A stretch of DNA of 39,267 nt from Plantago elongata (lineage: Eukaryota > Streptophyta > Magnoliopsida > Lamiales > Plantaginaceae), in assembly GCA_036897095.1 (NCBI GenBank), contig JAYMSP010000900.1, positions 1-39,267 on the forward strand. The letters are read 5' to 3'. The stretch's first letter is position 1, and each line of letters begins with the position of its first letter. The notes beneath the pieces are model-generated. The model was not told the DNA's origin. It saw only the letters and a program-made list of their open reading frames with translations, and ran no database searches. The position numbers and the translations under genes are program-made. Of this stretch, positions 8,294-19,779 are shown in pieces.

Positions 8294-11200
8294 TCACTGA
8301 TTGTTGGGTACCATGCCATTTTCTTCTTGTGGTAATTGATGTTGTTCTGGATACACTTGGCCTCCTTGATCTCTCAAGTCTCGAAACATTGACAGAAATG
8401 AGTTGAGACTTTCCGAAGAAGCTCCTCCAAGTATCGATAACAATAGGGAGCTGAATGAATTTATAGCGGCTCCTAGATTTGGATTGCCTCCGACCTCCTC
8501 TGGTTGAGGTTGCCTAGCTCCAATATGATCAAGAGGATTACCTCCACCATTAGGTGGTTGATGTGCTTCACGAACTGGGAATCCAGTTGTGACATTCCTT
8601 GGCACATCGACTACTCCAGCTCGATGTACCAAACCTGTGTTGGCAGGAGTCCCAGGGTTGGTCGTGTTTAATCTTGTAATGCGCAATGTTGATGCGAGGA
8701 TAGTTGAGGATGTAATGTGAAAGTCTGGATGTTGCTGAAAATGCGACCGCCGATTTTGCATGAACCTCTGCAGTGCTGGAACCTGAAGTATAATATTTGA
8801 TTTCATAACCAATCTCTAAGTAGTTCAGCTTCAGCTCTTATGTAATTCTATATAGAATTTAATCCCCTCCCCACCACCAGATCTAAAAGCTAGTTTTATG
8901 TGCTTTTCCGATTCCCACGTATTTTATAAATCTACTTTCAAATGAACAAGTATACCTCAAATCTGTTCCAGAAGTAGAGAATAAGATGCTGCATAAATGC
9001 TGCAGAGGTTGTCAGAGCTAAATATGAAAAGCCTGCAGACAAGTAATAATGTGTGTCACGGGAAGACAATGATTTGCAAAATGCAATCATCTAAAGTTGG
9101 CAAGACTGACAGGTCGCCCAACATTGAAATGCCATTACCGTATGTGTAGGAGAAAAAATAGATGTGAAACACTAGAAAGTAGAGTAAAAAGAAGCGCGGA
9201 AAGAACTTCATTGATATTGGTGTACGGACACTGCAAGAAAATAAAGGACTGATAAGCAACAGGAATGCTGAAATCAATGCAACGCAGATCTAAGCATAAC
9301 TAGATAAGGATAAACATTTGATCTTTTTTCTTGCATTTTTGCAGAGTTGTTGGCCCAGGTACATAATTTTGGTGATTAGAACTCAGAACTTGATTTTATG
9401 GCTTTTGCCTATTTTTTTCGTTATTGGTTATTCAATTTTCTTCTTTGAGGTCAAAGGGGGAGGGGGTGCAGGAGGGTAAAGGAGCACAACCTGATGAGTG
9501 TGAAAAGCTCACAGATCCAGACAAGAATCAAAACCATAAAAGCCAATAACTGATCATCGTAGAACTCGAAGAGGAAGAACAGAATTCCAATCATTATCTG
9601 GATACAACGAAAAAGAATGTTAGTAACACCCTAGAAATCAGATAGAGAGAAAAGGGTCAAAAGCTATGATGAAAGGAAATGTGACAGACTAACCGGCACA
9701 AAAACGAGTGATTCAATGACATGCACGAAAATCAACTGAAAAGTTGGAAGCCTATGCCGCGCATGATGCTGAAGCTGCACTGTGAAACATTTAGAGTAAA
9801 ATATAGCAAATTAAGAGTCAGGTCCTGTGGTTTTTTTGAGAATAAAAGATCAAACTGACATTCAACAGCTCCTAAAACTCAATATGGTGATATGTGCAAG
9901 GCTGGCCAGTACAACCTATCACACAATTTGATGTCTTTTAGTGAAAGTGTCAAAACATTGCATAAAGTACGAACTTGGGGAGGATGTCTCTTTATTCTTA
10001 TCACAGCTTTCTTTTGGTATAAGAATTTTGTCAATCTATGTCGAGCACATGGTTTCTAGACTTTGACATGTCTTACAAACCAGAAGACAACACAAATCAG
10101 CACAGGAAAACTAGATTCATCACTAAAGGAATATGATATGCTTTAAGAAGACCAAGTATGAACAAGGGAAAGACATAGATTGACACATTTTGAGAATCCT
10201 TGAGTAATCTGATAAAAACAAGGAAAGCTCAAATGAACACAGAATTTATGGAACAGCAAAAATGGATCTTCTGGAAAAGGATTAAAGTGAACAGTGGTTT
10301 TAAAAAAATGGCTAACTGGCAAAATATATGTAACGTGGAATCCGTGACTCTTGAAATTGCTAGTGGTCAAGCATTCAATATCCAGAGCTGATTGAAGTCG
10401 TTACATAATAGCTAGTCAGTAAAAACAAACCTGTGAACTTCAGCATGCGAGTCTGTGTCTCTCGAAGTGTAAACGAAACTGACATTGTAGTTGTGAAGAA
10501 AACAAATAGTGACATCAACAGTACCCCACATTTGGTAACAAGATAGTCTGCAAGCCATGGCAGATGAACGGAAGCATTAGTTTTAAACCATGTAGATAAT
10601 TTATTTTACCAAAGGTCACTGCCTCCATTTTTTTTTCCCTATCAGCCCTTGCCTATCTGGAGGCTATGACCACAACAAGGGTCCAAAAATGATTATGCAG
10701 CAACTTAATTGCCAGGCATCTATGTTTTATTGCAGTTTAAGTCCTATTTAAACGTCTACACCAACAAAAAACAAGCTTTGCAACTCCCAACAATAAAACA
10801 GGCTACATGAAGCTCAAAAGCATATCATGTTCAGGCCAGTACTGCTATCTCAGGGCCACTTCGCCAGCATGCCTAGATCCACCAACCAGCGATCATATAT
10901 AAAGTTGAGTGATAAATGCGAGGTTCTTCCATAGACCAGGTATGAATTTAGAACAATTATAAAGTTGTAGACCTTGCCAGCCGCATCACTTGAGAAATGC
11001 GTCTAGATGAATGAAAAACAATTATTCAATTCATATGGCTCATGATCAGCCACCAGGTCTATACGAGTATCTTCCCCAATAAATGAATGGGTAAAACAAC
11101 ACCTGTAAGATATTGCCGCCAGGCAACACTGAAGTGATAATAGCAGTTCAAGATCATAATGTTGTGTCACACTAGAAGGACCCGAAGGGAGAAATCAGTA

Positions 11201-14200
11201 CATCGTTTCATGGGAGAATCAGGCAATTTCAAGCCTGGTTAAATCATAAAGTAGATTTAATTTTCTTAATTTTTTGGATAATTTTGGTCAAACAGACCTC
11301 TGAAAGAAGTGGACAAAACAAAAATGTGAAGCATGTGCATGCATGAAAGCAGTACTATACACGAGGTTGTCTACACCAGTCAGTCTTGCAGCTGAATCCC
11401 TTAGACGAGGCAATTTTGGCCACAACCAGCAAAGGTGTAAAAGTTACTAGTTCGTAAAACTGAATTAAACGGTTTCTTTTATCATTATTTTTTTGTAACT
11501 GAATCTTTTAATAGAATGATATACAATTTGCCTAATTGATCAGCAGACAGTTAGAGGTGAGCATAACTATATTATATGGAAATATAGGAGAAATGGTGCC
11601 CAACCTCCGAATCTTGCAGAACTTTCAGGTTGCTGATGAGCAAAAGTAAGATTGTAGAACTCCTTTGTTTGGTAATTATAAAGGTGACCTGCATGAATTA
11701 TATACATTACCATCATAAAAACCATAGAATATCACTAAGAATCTAGTTTCCTGAACTTGGTACATATAGCAAAATAAAACCAAGCACATATGACTAGATC
11801 AATGCAACGAAAATTGGTGCATGCTAGACATAAATTCCTTGGCTCTCAAAAATGTAACGAAGACGACTAAAACAAGAACAAACATTGTGTTCACAATTTG
11901 GGTGTGAATGGTTGTAACTTGTAACCAGCCTAGAGGTCATATTAGGGTGTGGGAAGTAGGAACTGGCAACAAGATCATCCCAGGTGGCAACCAGTAATCA
12001 ATTCACTAAGCAAAAGACAACGAAGCGTAGCTCAGTTGGTAAGACGCTTCACCTCCAACCAATAGATCGGGGTTCGAGTCACCCTTTAGTCGTTTCAAAA
12101 AATAAAAATAAAAAATCACTAAGCAAAAGAATATCAAATATTTGGTGAATCAATATAATTTTTGATACCTTGCCCTGAAGAGTTCAGCAAACTATTCATC
12201 AAGATAGTGTCGTATCCTACAAGCCTGTTGATCATAAGTTGCTGCCACCTGAACAACAAAGATTTTTCAATTTTCATACATCAGATAGCAAGTCACCTAT
12301 ACATCTCCTTGGGTTGCATTGGTAGAGTATTATTTAATGCAGTTAGGAAAATGCAATAACAAGCTTCTTGTATACATTGGAAGAGAGGAGGGACACAGAG
12401 TCAGAAAGAGTATCTTACCTGTTGCCAAAGCAACTATGCCGAGCAGATATGCTTATATTAGTGGTACGTATGTTATGCTTTAACCTGGCTTCTTCAGGCA
12501 GTAAGAAATATCCCTAAGAAAGAATTCCACCAAATTGACAGTAGTTCAATGCCGGTATATGATTCAGAACAGTAATGAAAGTAAAATCAAGTGCCTAACA
12601 TACACTTAAATGAAGCTCATACCTTTTCCATGGTAAACAAATAAGCTGGTTCAAATGCATTGCTTTTCTTGTCAAGCCACTGCACTGAGACATTAAGATC
12701 AAGCACAATCTAAGATATCGTGTAAAAGGTTCCTTATTGCAGTCGGGGACTTGTTGACCAAAAACATCAATTGAACATACGTCGAGTGAAGAAAGAAGGT
12801 CAAGGGATCTATAATCTAATTCTTCACAATAAAGTTGCCGTTCATAAACCAAAACTTGAATAAAGAACCTTTTGATCGTATTACATGATCAGAACATGGT
12901 CTAACAAGTTAACACAGTAACACCCCCAGTATCACGGAGCCATAATACCTACTTCTCAATACATTGAGTATCTTAAAAGCTCGTTTTTCAACCACACATC
13001 TATTTATGATGACTAAAAAAACGAACTCTGAAACTTATAATCAAATTCGTTAAAACTAAAATAACTAATCAGAGTGACTTTATAGCAATTTGCCAGGAGA
13101 ATGAACAAATCCTGTTGCTCACTTGAAAACCCATATTCTGGATGGGTTATGAACTTCGAGGTTCAACCAGATTGGAAGTTCATATCCATTGATTTACAAA
13201 CCAAAGATCTAGGAATTTCATTAATTTAAGCAGAATGAATTTTAAGCATGCACATTAGTCAGAAGCAGAATGAGAAGATAGCAGCTACCTGCATAGGTGT
13301 TTAGCCGATCCAAGTGTAAGACTTTTAGCCACTTGGGAATATCAAAGTTTAGATTTATACCAGCAATATCCTGCATGGAGATACATGCATGAATAATCAC
13401 ACCTTGAATGTATTTCATGTAGGGCATTCAGCAAAAGTAGATCGTATAGATTAATTTAACCATTGTAGCTTTCAGGAGACCTAAGTTTAACAACGTGCTG
13501 TGCAATTGTAGAGGAAAATAAAGGAAAAAATAGTGGTCTAAAAAAGTGGATGGAAGAGCATAATTGACTATTGCAGTAACATAGATGCATTATTGAGCTT
13601 GAGCATATTATCATGATAATTCAGATAAAAACCTAAATAAGTACTAAATATCACTATCTGCTGATGCTAAGCTAGGCCATTTAACTAGCTGCAGTTGCTA
13701 GATTTGAGCAACTTAGAAGTGTGATATGGTTTGTCTGGAAAAATGAGTTATACTGTTATAGTGATGCTTTAGAACGTTATTTCAATAGACATGAAGCAAT
13801 AACATTACTTGAAAGTAATCTATCAGATTATCAGTGGAACAAAATCCTACAAATTACGATCAAAGATGCATTTGAAGTTACAAATATACTGCAAAAGCTA
13901 AACATGACATGCCAGTTATCCCTACCAATGATCTTAATGGTCACTAGCATATTCAAATATTTGTAGTGATGATATGAAGAAGACCAAAAGCATAATAATA
14001 AACGAAGTTGGAATCTAAAATTAACATTATCATATTATTAAGCATTTCTCACCCATAAACCTCCAAGAATGCGACTAATCAACCTCCAACAGAAAGACAA
14101 GCGTCCGTGCCACTTTTTTCCAATACGAAGTAACGCTGCTTTCAGAGACTCTTTCAGCGAAGTAAGGAGCCTAATATGCGATACATCTTTACTCACTTTC

Positions 14201-14935
14201 ACAGTCACATCATCAGGCGGTAGCTTCAAGCTTTCAGCAGTGACAGAATCTTTTCTTTGAGATTCTAGATTCTCTCTTAACACAATTTTACCCTCCACTT
14301 GTTCAGAATCAACCAAAGTCCGCCATGCCGCTGTAGGCTTAGCAGATAAACCATGTCCAACTCCATCAACATCCTTAGCAGAGTCTCCCTGAATTCCCTG
14401 ACCATCTTTTGTCTCCAAAACATCAGCTACACCGCATAAAGACTCATTATGTGACCACAAGCCAGCACTAGTTATCTGCATAATAGAGCACATTTCTGAA
14501 GTTGAACCAACGCATAAGGTAGTGCTACATTTGCCACAATGATTGGTCAAACAGCCATAAGAAGAAATCGATAGAGTACCTTAATGAGAACAAGCTGTGT
14601 ATCAGACATATCGACACTCGAAAACTGACTCGAACATCCCGGCTACAAAATTCAATTCAATTGAATTCAACTCAATTAAAAGTATCCTCGCCTAAAATCA
14701 CCAAAAAGAAAACCTATCGTGTACAATTGAGCGAAAAGAGCAAAGTGCATAATCGAGTAGATGAATAGAATATGTGGAAAACCTGTTGGACATAATTGGC
14801 GTGCATAACAACAAGTATACAGAAGAGAGTGATGGCGAGGAAGAGGAACAAGTACTCGAGAAACACTCGGATTTTGGGGGTGAGCATCTCGGAGAATCTC
14901 TCCTGTACCCTGATGAAAGTCTGCTCTGGATCCAT
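8294..14935 (-). CDS. Membralin family ER membrane protein (TMEM259 homologue)
   Basis: Multi-pass membrane protein; the animal homologue works in ER-associated degradation. Fourteen exons on the minus strand: 14783-14935, 14580-14642, 14053-14475, 13289-13370, 12623-12684, 12419-12513, 12169-12248, 11605-11688, 10431-10547, 9694-9779, 9491-9597, 9139-9230, 8956-9032, 8294-8782. All borders are GT-AG and the phases close to 2010 nt (669 aa). The N-terminus MDPEQTFIRVQERFSEMLTP is followed by a membrane segment (about residues 26-46). A variable hydrophilic segment comes next (exon 3). The conserved core follows (LNFDIPKWLKVLHLDR, ISARHSCFGNR, WQQLMINRLVGYDTILMNSL), then a cluster of membrane helices (exons 9-13). 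The tail is hydrophilic and Gln/Pro/Asn-rich. Matches plant membralin (recalled as At1g60995). Intron 7 holds a SINE. Confidence 0.93.
12003..12130 (+). mobile_element. tRNA-derived SINE, complete copy with 15-bp target duplication
   Basis: The body at 12018-12115 begins CAACGAAGCG, contains an RNA polymerase III A box (TAGCTCAGTTGG) and B box (GGGTTCGAGTC), and ends in an A-rich tail after TTTAGTCGTTTC. It is flanked by a perfect duplication, TCACTAAGCAAAAGA, at 12003-12017 and 12116-12130. This proves retroposition rather than a tRNA gene. It lies in membralin intron 7, opposite in sense to the gene. At about 98 nt it is short for a SINE, with little beyond the tRNA-like head. Confidence 0.9.
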
Positions 14936-16186
14936 ATTGTGTATGTATCTACGTTGTATATATACAATATGACAAAAACAATGAGGATTTGGATTCTATT
15001 GGAGTGGATTACTATGCTCCAAACCAGCTGAAGAAGAAATATGATGCTGCTGTGTTCTTCATAATTCGGCTTTTTCACAGGATCAAGTTTTCATAAAGGG
15101 ATTGGATTGGATTGGTGGTTATTTTTTTGCTTACTTTTATCATACTGATTTTTGGCTGCTCGTCTTTTGAATTAGCCGGAAAAAGAAATGCGTCCAGACC
15201 TGCATTTGTTTGGTAAAGGTCAGTGTTATGGCATGTTATAAATTTTGTTTTGGAGTTCCTATTTTCTTCTTAACATATAATATTACAATTAAAATGATTG
15301 AGCAATAAATCAATGATAAATTTATCATTCGATATATTTCTACACTTTAATAAGAATTATATATATATAAATTATAATCAATCATTTCGAATAGTTAAAC
15401 TCGTGATCTCATAGGTACGGAGTATCTCAACTTGACACTCGATTACAAATACTTTGGTGTCCAAATTACTATTTCTTTGCCACATTCACATTATATTGTA
15501 GACTATAGAGTCCATATATTGTAATATTGTAATGTAATTACTCCATGTTCAAATAGTTTTTTAATATTATTAGAAATGCAGATAATGTTATTATAATACA
15601 GGTTAATCATGTGACGTTTCTAGTTAAATATACCATGTTAATCTAGTATTTTAAAGAAATTGTTTAATGCCCCAAAATTTTCAAGTTGACTTTTAAGAAT
15701 TTTAAGGGTATTGAAAACGTTGCTCATATCAACAAATTCCACGTTTCTTTTCGAAAACTCATGCATATTCTGAAGCAATATTAGGATAAAGTGTGAGTAA
15801 AAGCACTTGTGTTGGTACAGTGGATCAGTATATCACTTGAAGAGTTGTACATGTAATCGCACCAGCCTAAGGAGCTGTGCTCGATCAATTAGTAGCCAGA
15901 TTGTTGCAAATGATCTCCAACAAGTTTGCTTTCTTTTTACAACACATAATCCAATGTGATATAAATACATATACATGCCAAACTCAATGAGAAATTTACT
16001 TCAAATGACAATAGTAGTTCAAAATTAAAGATTTTAAAAGGAAATGATAGATCACATCGTTCTACTGGAGGTGTTACAAATTTTGATGATAAAAGTATTT
16101 TATTGATGTATACACAAAATATAAAAACAGATAAGTAAATTTACATTTTAATCAATAAGATAGATAATGTACATTTTATCTAATAA
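14936..16186. other. Membralin promoter side and AT-rich spacer
   Basis: The first few hundred bases are upstream of the membralin start and must hold its promoter. A TA-rich stretch (about 14956-14970) is very close to the start codon. The rest is AT-rich with no gene or recognisable element. It ends at the left terminus of the Harbinger element. Confidence 0.4.
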
Positions 16187-16546
16187 GACTGGCTCCAATG
16201 GAGTCGTCGTCAAGGCGCGTCGTCGCCCACGACGCGCCGCGACGGCTCCATCAAGGCCAAGACGCCGCGTCAATGGGCGCGGCGTCTCCTTGCGCGCCGT
16301 GCCTCGGCGCGTAAAGCGCCTGACACGGTGCCTGGCAGCAGCCAATCGGCTGCTGCCACGTACCCCCTTTTTATTTTATTTTCGTTTTGTTTCTTTTTTC
16401 GGTTTTTGATTTTTATCCGTTTTCGAACGATAATATCTCCAAAAATACGAAATAAAAAAATATTAAAAAATCACCAACGGCTATGTTTTTTCACGATCTA
16501 CAAAATGAGATCAAATTTGATTGTTTTTTAATTTTTTAATTATTCA

Positions 16547-16642
16547 TTTTGAATTTTGAATTTTAAATTTTGAATTTCCCCCCGACTTTTGAATTTTGAA
16601 TTTCCCCCGACTTTTGAATTTCGAATTTTGAATTTCCCCCGG
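16547..16642 (+). repeat. Tandem repeat in the Harbinger leader
   Basis: About three imperfect copies of a unit built from GAATTTTGAATTTCCCCC plus GACTTT lie before the transposase reading frame. They probably belong to the element's own leader. Confidence 0.7.
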
Positions 16643-16796
16643 AATTTCCACCAAAAACATCTGTAAAACAACCCCCAATCTTCATATTCTTCACCTCATC
16701 CCAACTCCAAACCCTCTTTCTCTCTTAATTAAACTCAAAAAACTCTCTTCTCCCAAAACACCCTTTCCCCAAAACTCTCTTCTTCCTCCGTTAATC

Positions 16797-18139
16797 ATGT
16801 CCAACACAAATGAAGAAAGCAAGACTTCATCCTCGAACAATTCGTCATCCGATGTTGCTTCTTCATCCAATCCTTTCTCACAAATGCAAAACCTGATTTT
16901 CCGAAACATATCAACTATAGTCCAATACTACCAACAACAACAACAACAAGTCCAGCCACGACGTCGTGGCTACACACGTACTTACATTGACAGAGAGCGA
17001 AAAAGTTGTGCCACTCGCTTGGAGCGAGACTACTTCGGTGTTCGTCCGGTATATGCAGCGCAATTTCGACGGAGATTCAGAATGGAGAGGCCGTTGTTCG
17101 AACGGGTGGTTGGAGGTGTGGTGCGTCAAGATGACTACTTTTCCTTTAGACGAGATGCTACGGGCCGACAAGGGTTAGCCATACTCCAAAAATGCACCGT
17201 CGCAATTCGTATGCTCGCTTATGGGGCATCTGCCGACTCGGTTGATGAGTATTGTCGGATCGGTGTAAGCACGGCTCTTGAGTGTCCACGACGCTTTTGT
17301 GATGCCGTTGTTGCTGAGTTCGGTCTAACATACATGCGATGGGCCAATCCGGAAGATTTACGAAGGTTGTTAGCAATCAACGGTGCCTGAGGTTTTGTGG
17401 GCATGCTTGGGAGTATCGATTGTATGCACTGGACATGGAAGAACTGTCCGAAAGCGTGGCACGGTCAGTTCCAATGCAGGAGTAAAAAGCCTACTCTTGT
17501 GTTAGAAGCAGTAGCATCCCAAGATACTTGCATATGACATTCATTCTTTGGAATTTCTGGAAAATACAATGACTTATCGACCGTGCAACGTTCTCCGACG
17601 TTCGACGATATCCTCAACGGCACGGCCCATCAAGTCGAATTTGAGTTAAATGGCCATCAATACAACATGTCTTACTATCTAACTGATGGGATCTACCCAC
17701 CTTGGGCTACGTTCCTGCCTTCCCGAATCCGGTAACTCACAAACAACGCAAGTTCTCCGAGCTTCAGGAGTCCTGCCGCAAAGATGTGGAACGTGCTTTC
17801 GAAGTTATGCAAGCACGGTTTGCAATTATACGCAATCCGGCACTTGCGCATAACAAAGACATACTCAACAAGATTATGAATTGTTACATAACACTCCACA
17901 ACATTATAGTTGAAGATGAGCGCCACAAATGCCTAAACTATGACGAAGAAATTGAAGAGCTCGAACAAGATACCCGTAAACATGTGCCGGATCTCATTGA
18001 TGGAGTTCGTATCCGTCGGGCACCGTCTACAATAAATATTATCCCGGAATACATAGCCAATTTACGCCGTTTACGTAGTACAATCACACACAACCAGCTA
18101 ACAAAGGAATTAATGGAACATATTTGGTGGCTACGTTAA
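16797..18139 (+). pseudogene. PIF/Harbinger transposase (HARBI1/ALP1-like nuclease), broken
   Basis: DDE-type transposase domain (DDE_Tnp_4 type) without introns. The N-terminal part reads 197 codons (low-complexity Ser/Gln start, then YFGVRPVYAAQFRRRFRM and GLAILQKCTVAIRMLAYG) and ends in a TGA at about 17388-17390. The same frame continues beyond it with the first catalytic Asp (GSIDCMHWTWKNCPKAW) and meets a second TGA near 17534. That TGA stands where related proteins have Trp. The second catalytic Asp is in YLTDGIYPPW (about 17677-17706). A frameshift near 17711 then moves to the frame holding the Glu region (DVERAFEVMQARFAIIR) and runs to the stop at 18139. Two stops and one shift make it inactive. 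The damage is light, so the insertion is not very old. Confidence 0.9.
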
Positions 18140-18444
18140 AGATGAGTCTTCTCCAGTCGGGATTATGTGTTTGATTATTTTCAATGTTGTGTGTTGTCTC
18201 TTTGTTTCATTTTATCTTCGTACGATTTTTATTTCACGCAATATGTTGTAATATATTCCTCGTTTGTTCTATGACATTAAATTTTAAAACGTCTTCAATA
18301 AAATACAATTTCATTAATTTCAACTTCTAAACAATTTTATGAGATGGAAATTTAAAAAGAAAGAGACGTGGCGCCGACGACGCGTCACCACTGCAGCAAA
18401 AACGACGACGACGCGTCGTCGCGCCGTCACCATTGAGGATGGTC

Positions 18445-18542
18445 TACGAACTCAAGCGTGGAGATCTATTCCTATTTAGAAGTGTGGAAACATCATATGG
18501 TGCTCCTCCAGCTTAGATGGGCTCTCACCCAGAATACATGCT
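18445..18542. other. Short spacer between the Harbinger element and the SICKLE-like gene
   Basis: The stretch runs from the element's right end to the stop codon of the minus-strand gene and is probably that gene's 3' untranslated region. If so, the transposon sits immediately beyond or inside the 3' end of the transcript. Confidence 0.4.
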
Positions 18543-19764
18543 TCATGTAGCAGCCTCATCGGCTGAATCATTCAGCCCAGCAGCCAGGACTTCCACAAGG
18601 CTCTTTTGAGATATTTGTGGCCTGGAAGAAGTTTCCCCTGAAGAAGCTTTGGCTTTTTTAGCACGAATAGATGCTGGGAGCCATGAATTATCAGAATCTC
18701 CAGCTTCCGCACGTTTCCAAATTGCAAGAGGCTTTTCTAGCTTCCAAGGGTCTTCAACAAATTCCTTCTTGCAGTACAAACTAGGCTGTTCCTCAGCTGA
18801 AACATTATCTACTTTCCTGCAGTGCTTCACAGAACCTCGACCCATGCCATTACCTGGTGATCTACTCTGACTTCTTCCAGAATTAGGATATGTGTTCTGA
18901 AAGTTAGAGCTATTGTTATACCTATGACCTCCTGGTGTATAATTAACACGAGAACTTCCGGTGTGAGGATTGGTGAAGCTACTGCCCCTTGATGTACCTG
19001 GTGGATAGATATAGTTAAGGACAAGGTCACCCCTTGGACCACCATGAGGTCCAAGAAGATTACCAATAGGTCTATGATTGTAAGAGGGGGCAGGTGACTG
19101 GAACCCCATCTGATTACGATGAGGAATGGGCGCTCCATACATTCTCTGATTGTAATGGGGACCGGGTGCTTGGAACATCATCTGCTGTGGGGAGTTGATA
19201 GCTGGACTTTGATAAGCTGGGGACTGAGTCATCTCTGGATAATATGGAGCTGTTAAAGCCACAATGTACCAAGTATTAATAACAGAGTCACAAAGAAGAG
19301 GGCATTTCAGACGTACCAAAAACAAGTCTCTAGCCACCAACTGAATGGATAAATCTGGTCAGTGGTGCCAACTTAATCTTATCAACAAGTAATGACATAA
19401 GCATATTCCCTGCTCACGTTATTAATCAATGTGCATATCACTAAGTGATGCCGAAGCGCAAGCTTACATAAATTTTGTCATGGACAGCGTAAACTTATAA
19501 GGTATGGTTGCAGTAAACAAGAGTACATGACACAAAAAAGACTTGTAAGCATGTATTACTTGAACTTGAAGGTGAGTTGTAATATGTTGAGGAGACACGA
19601 GGTGGACAATTGATATTCCACCAATTATTTTCATCGGGTGCAGACATATGATCAAATCTTGGAGATATAGACCGCAGTCCAGCTGTACGATTTAAACTGA
19701 CCAAATTGTGAAGCTCTAGTGTTGCCTTGCCTCAGCCTTTCTCACTCTTTTCTGAATCCTCAAT
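18543..19764 (-). pseudogene. SICKLE-like proline-rich protein gene with damaged first exon
   Basis: The last exon (18543-19249) is an intact 236-codon frame. Its C-terminus carries the pattern EDPW...LEKPLAIWK...SWLPASI.AKKAK and a Ser/Leu-rich tail, which I match to SICKLE (recalled as At4g24500, a proline-rich protein linked to microRNA processing and splicing). It is rich in Pro, Asn, Tyr and Gly. An upstream exon (19560 to about 19696) joins in phase, reads through SPRFDHMSAPDENNWW, and resembles the PRFDFYTDPM region of the family. Further up, sequence like the family start (EDSEKR...ERLR) is present, but the start codon position reads ATT (19762-19764) and a one-base shift leads to TGA. 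Either the 5' part is dead or another start is used. Family assignment is moderate. Confidence 0.55.
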
Positions 19765-19779
19765 TCACCACTGAGTCAA

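Larger units (their letters stand above)
16187..18444 (+). mobile_element. PIF/Harbinger DNA transposon, decayed
   Basis: The ends are related inverted repeats: GACTGGCTCCAATGG at the left and GACCATCCTCAATGG as the complement of the right end. The flanking triplets are TAA (16184-16186) and TAC (18445-18447), a one-mismatch remnant of the 3-bp duplication typical of this superfamily. Both subterminal regions are very rich in CG with repeats of GACGCG/CGCGTC (16200-16320 and 18366-18430), in sharp contrast to the AT-rich flanks. A perfect 10-bp inverted repeat with CCAAT in the loop region lies at 16334-16357. The single gene inside is a damaged transposase. The Myb-like second gene of autonomous PIF elements was not found. 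Confidence 0.85.

Noticed and set aside
12018..12092. Possible tRNA gene (A and B boxes)
   Set aside because: It has an A-rich tail, perfect 15-bp flanking duplications and sister copies, so it is a SINE. The arms also do not fold into a full cloverleaf by eye.
13721..13966. 81-codon frame in a membralin intron
   Set aside because: It has no family resemblance, lies between well-defined exons, and is of ordinary chance length for this AT-rich DNA.
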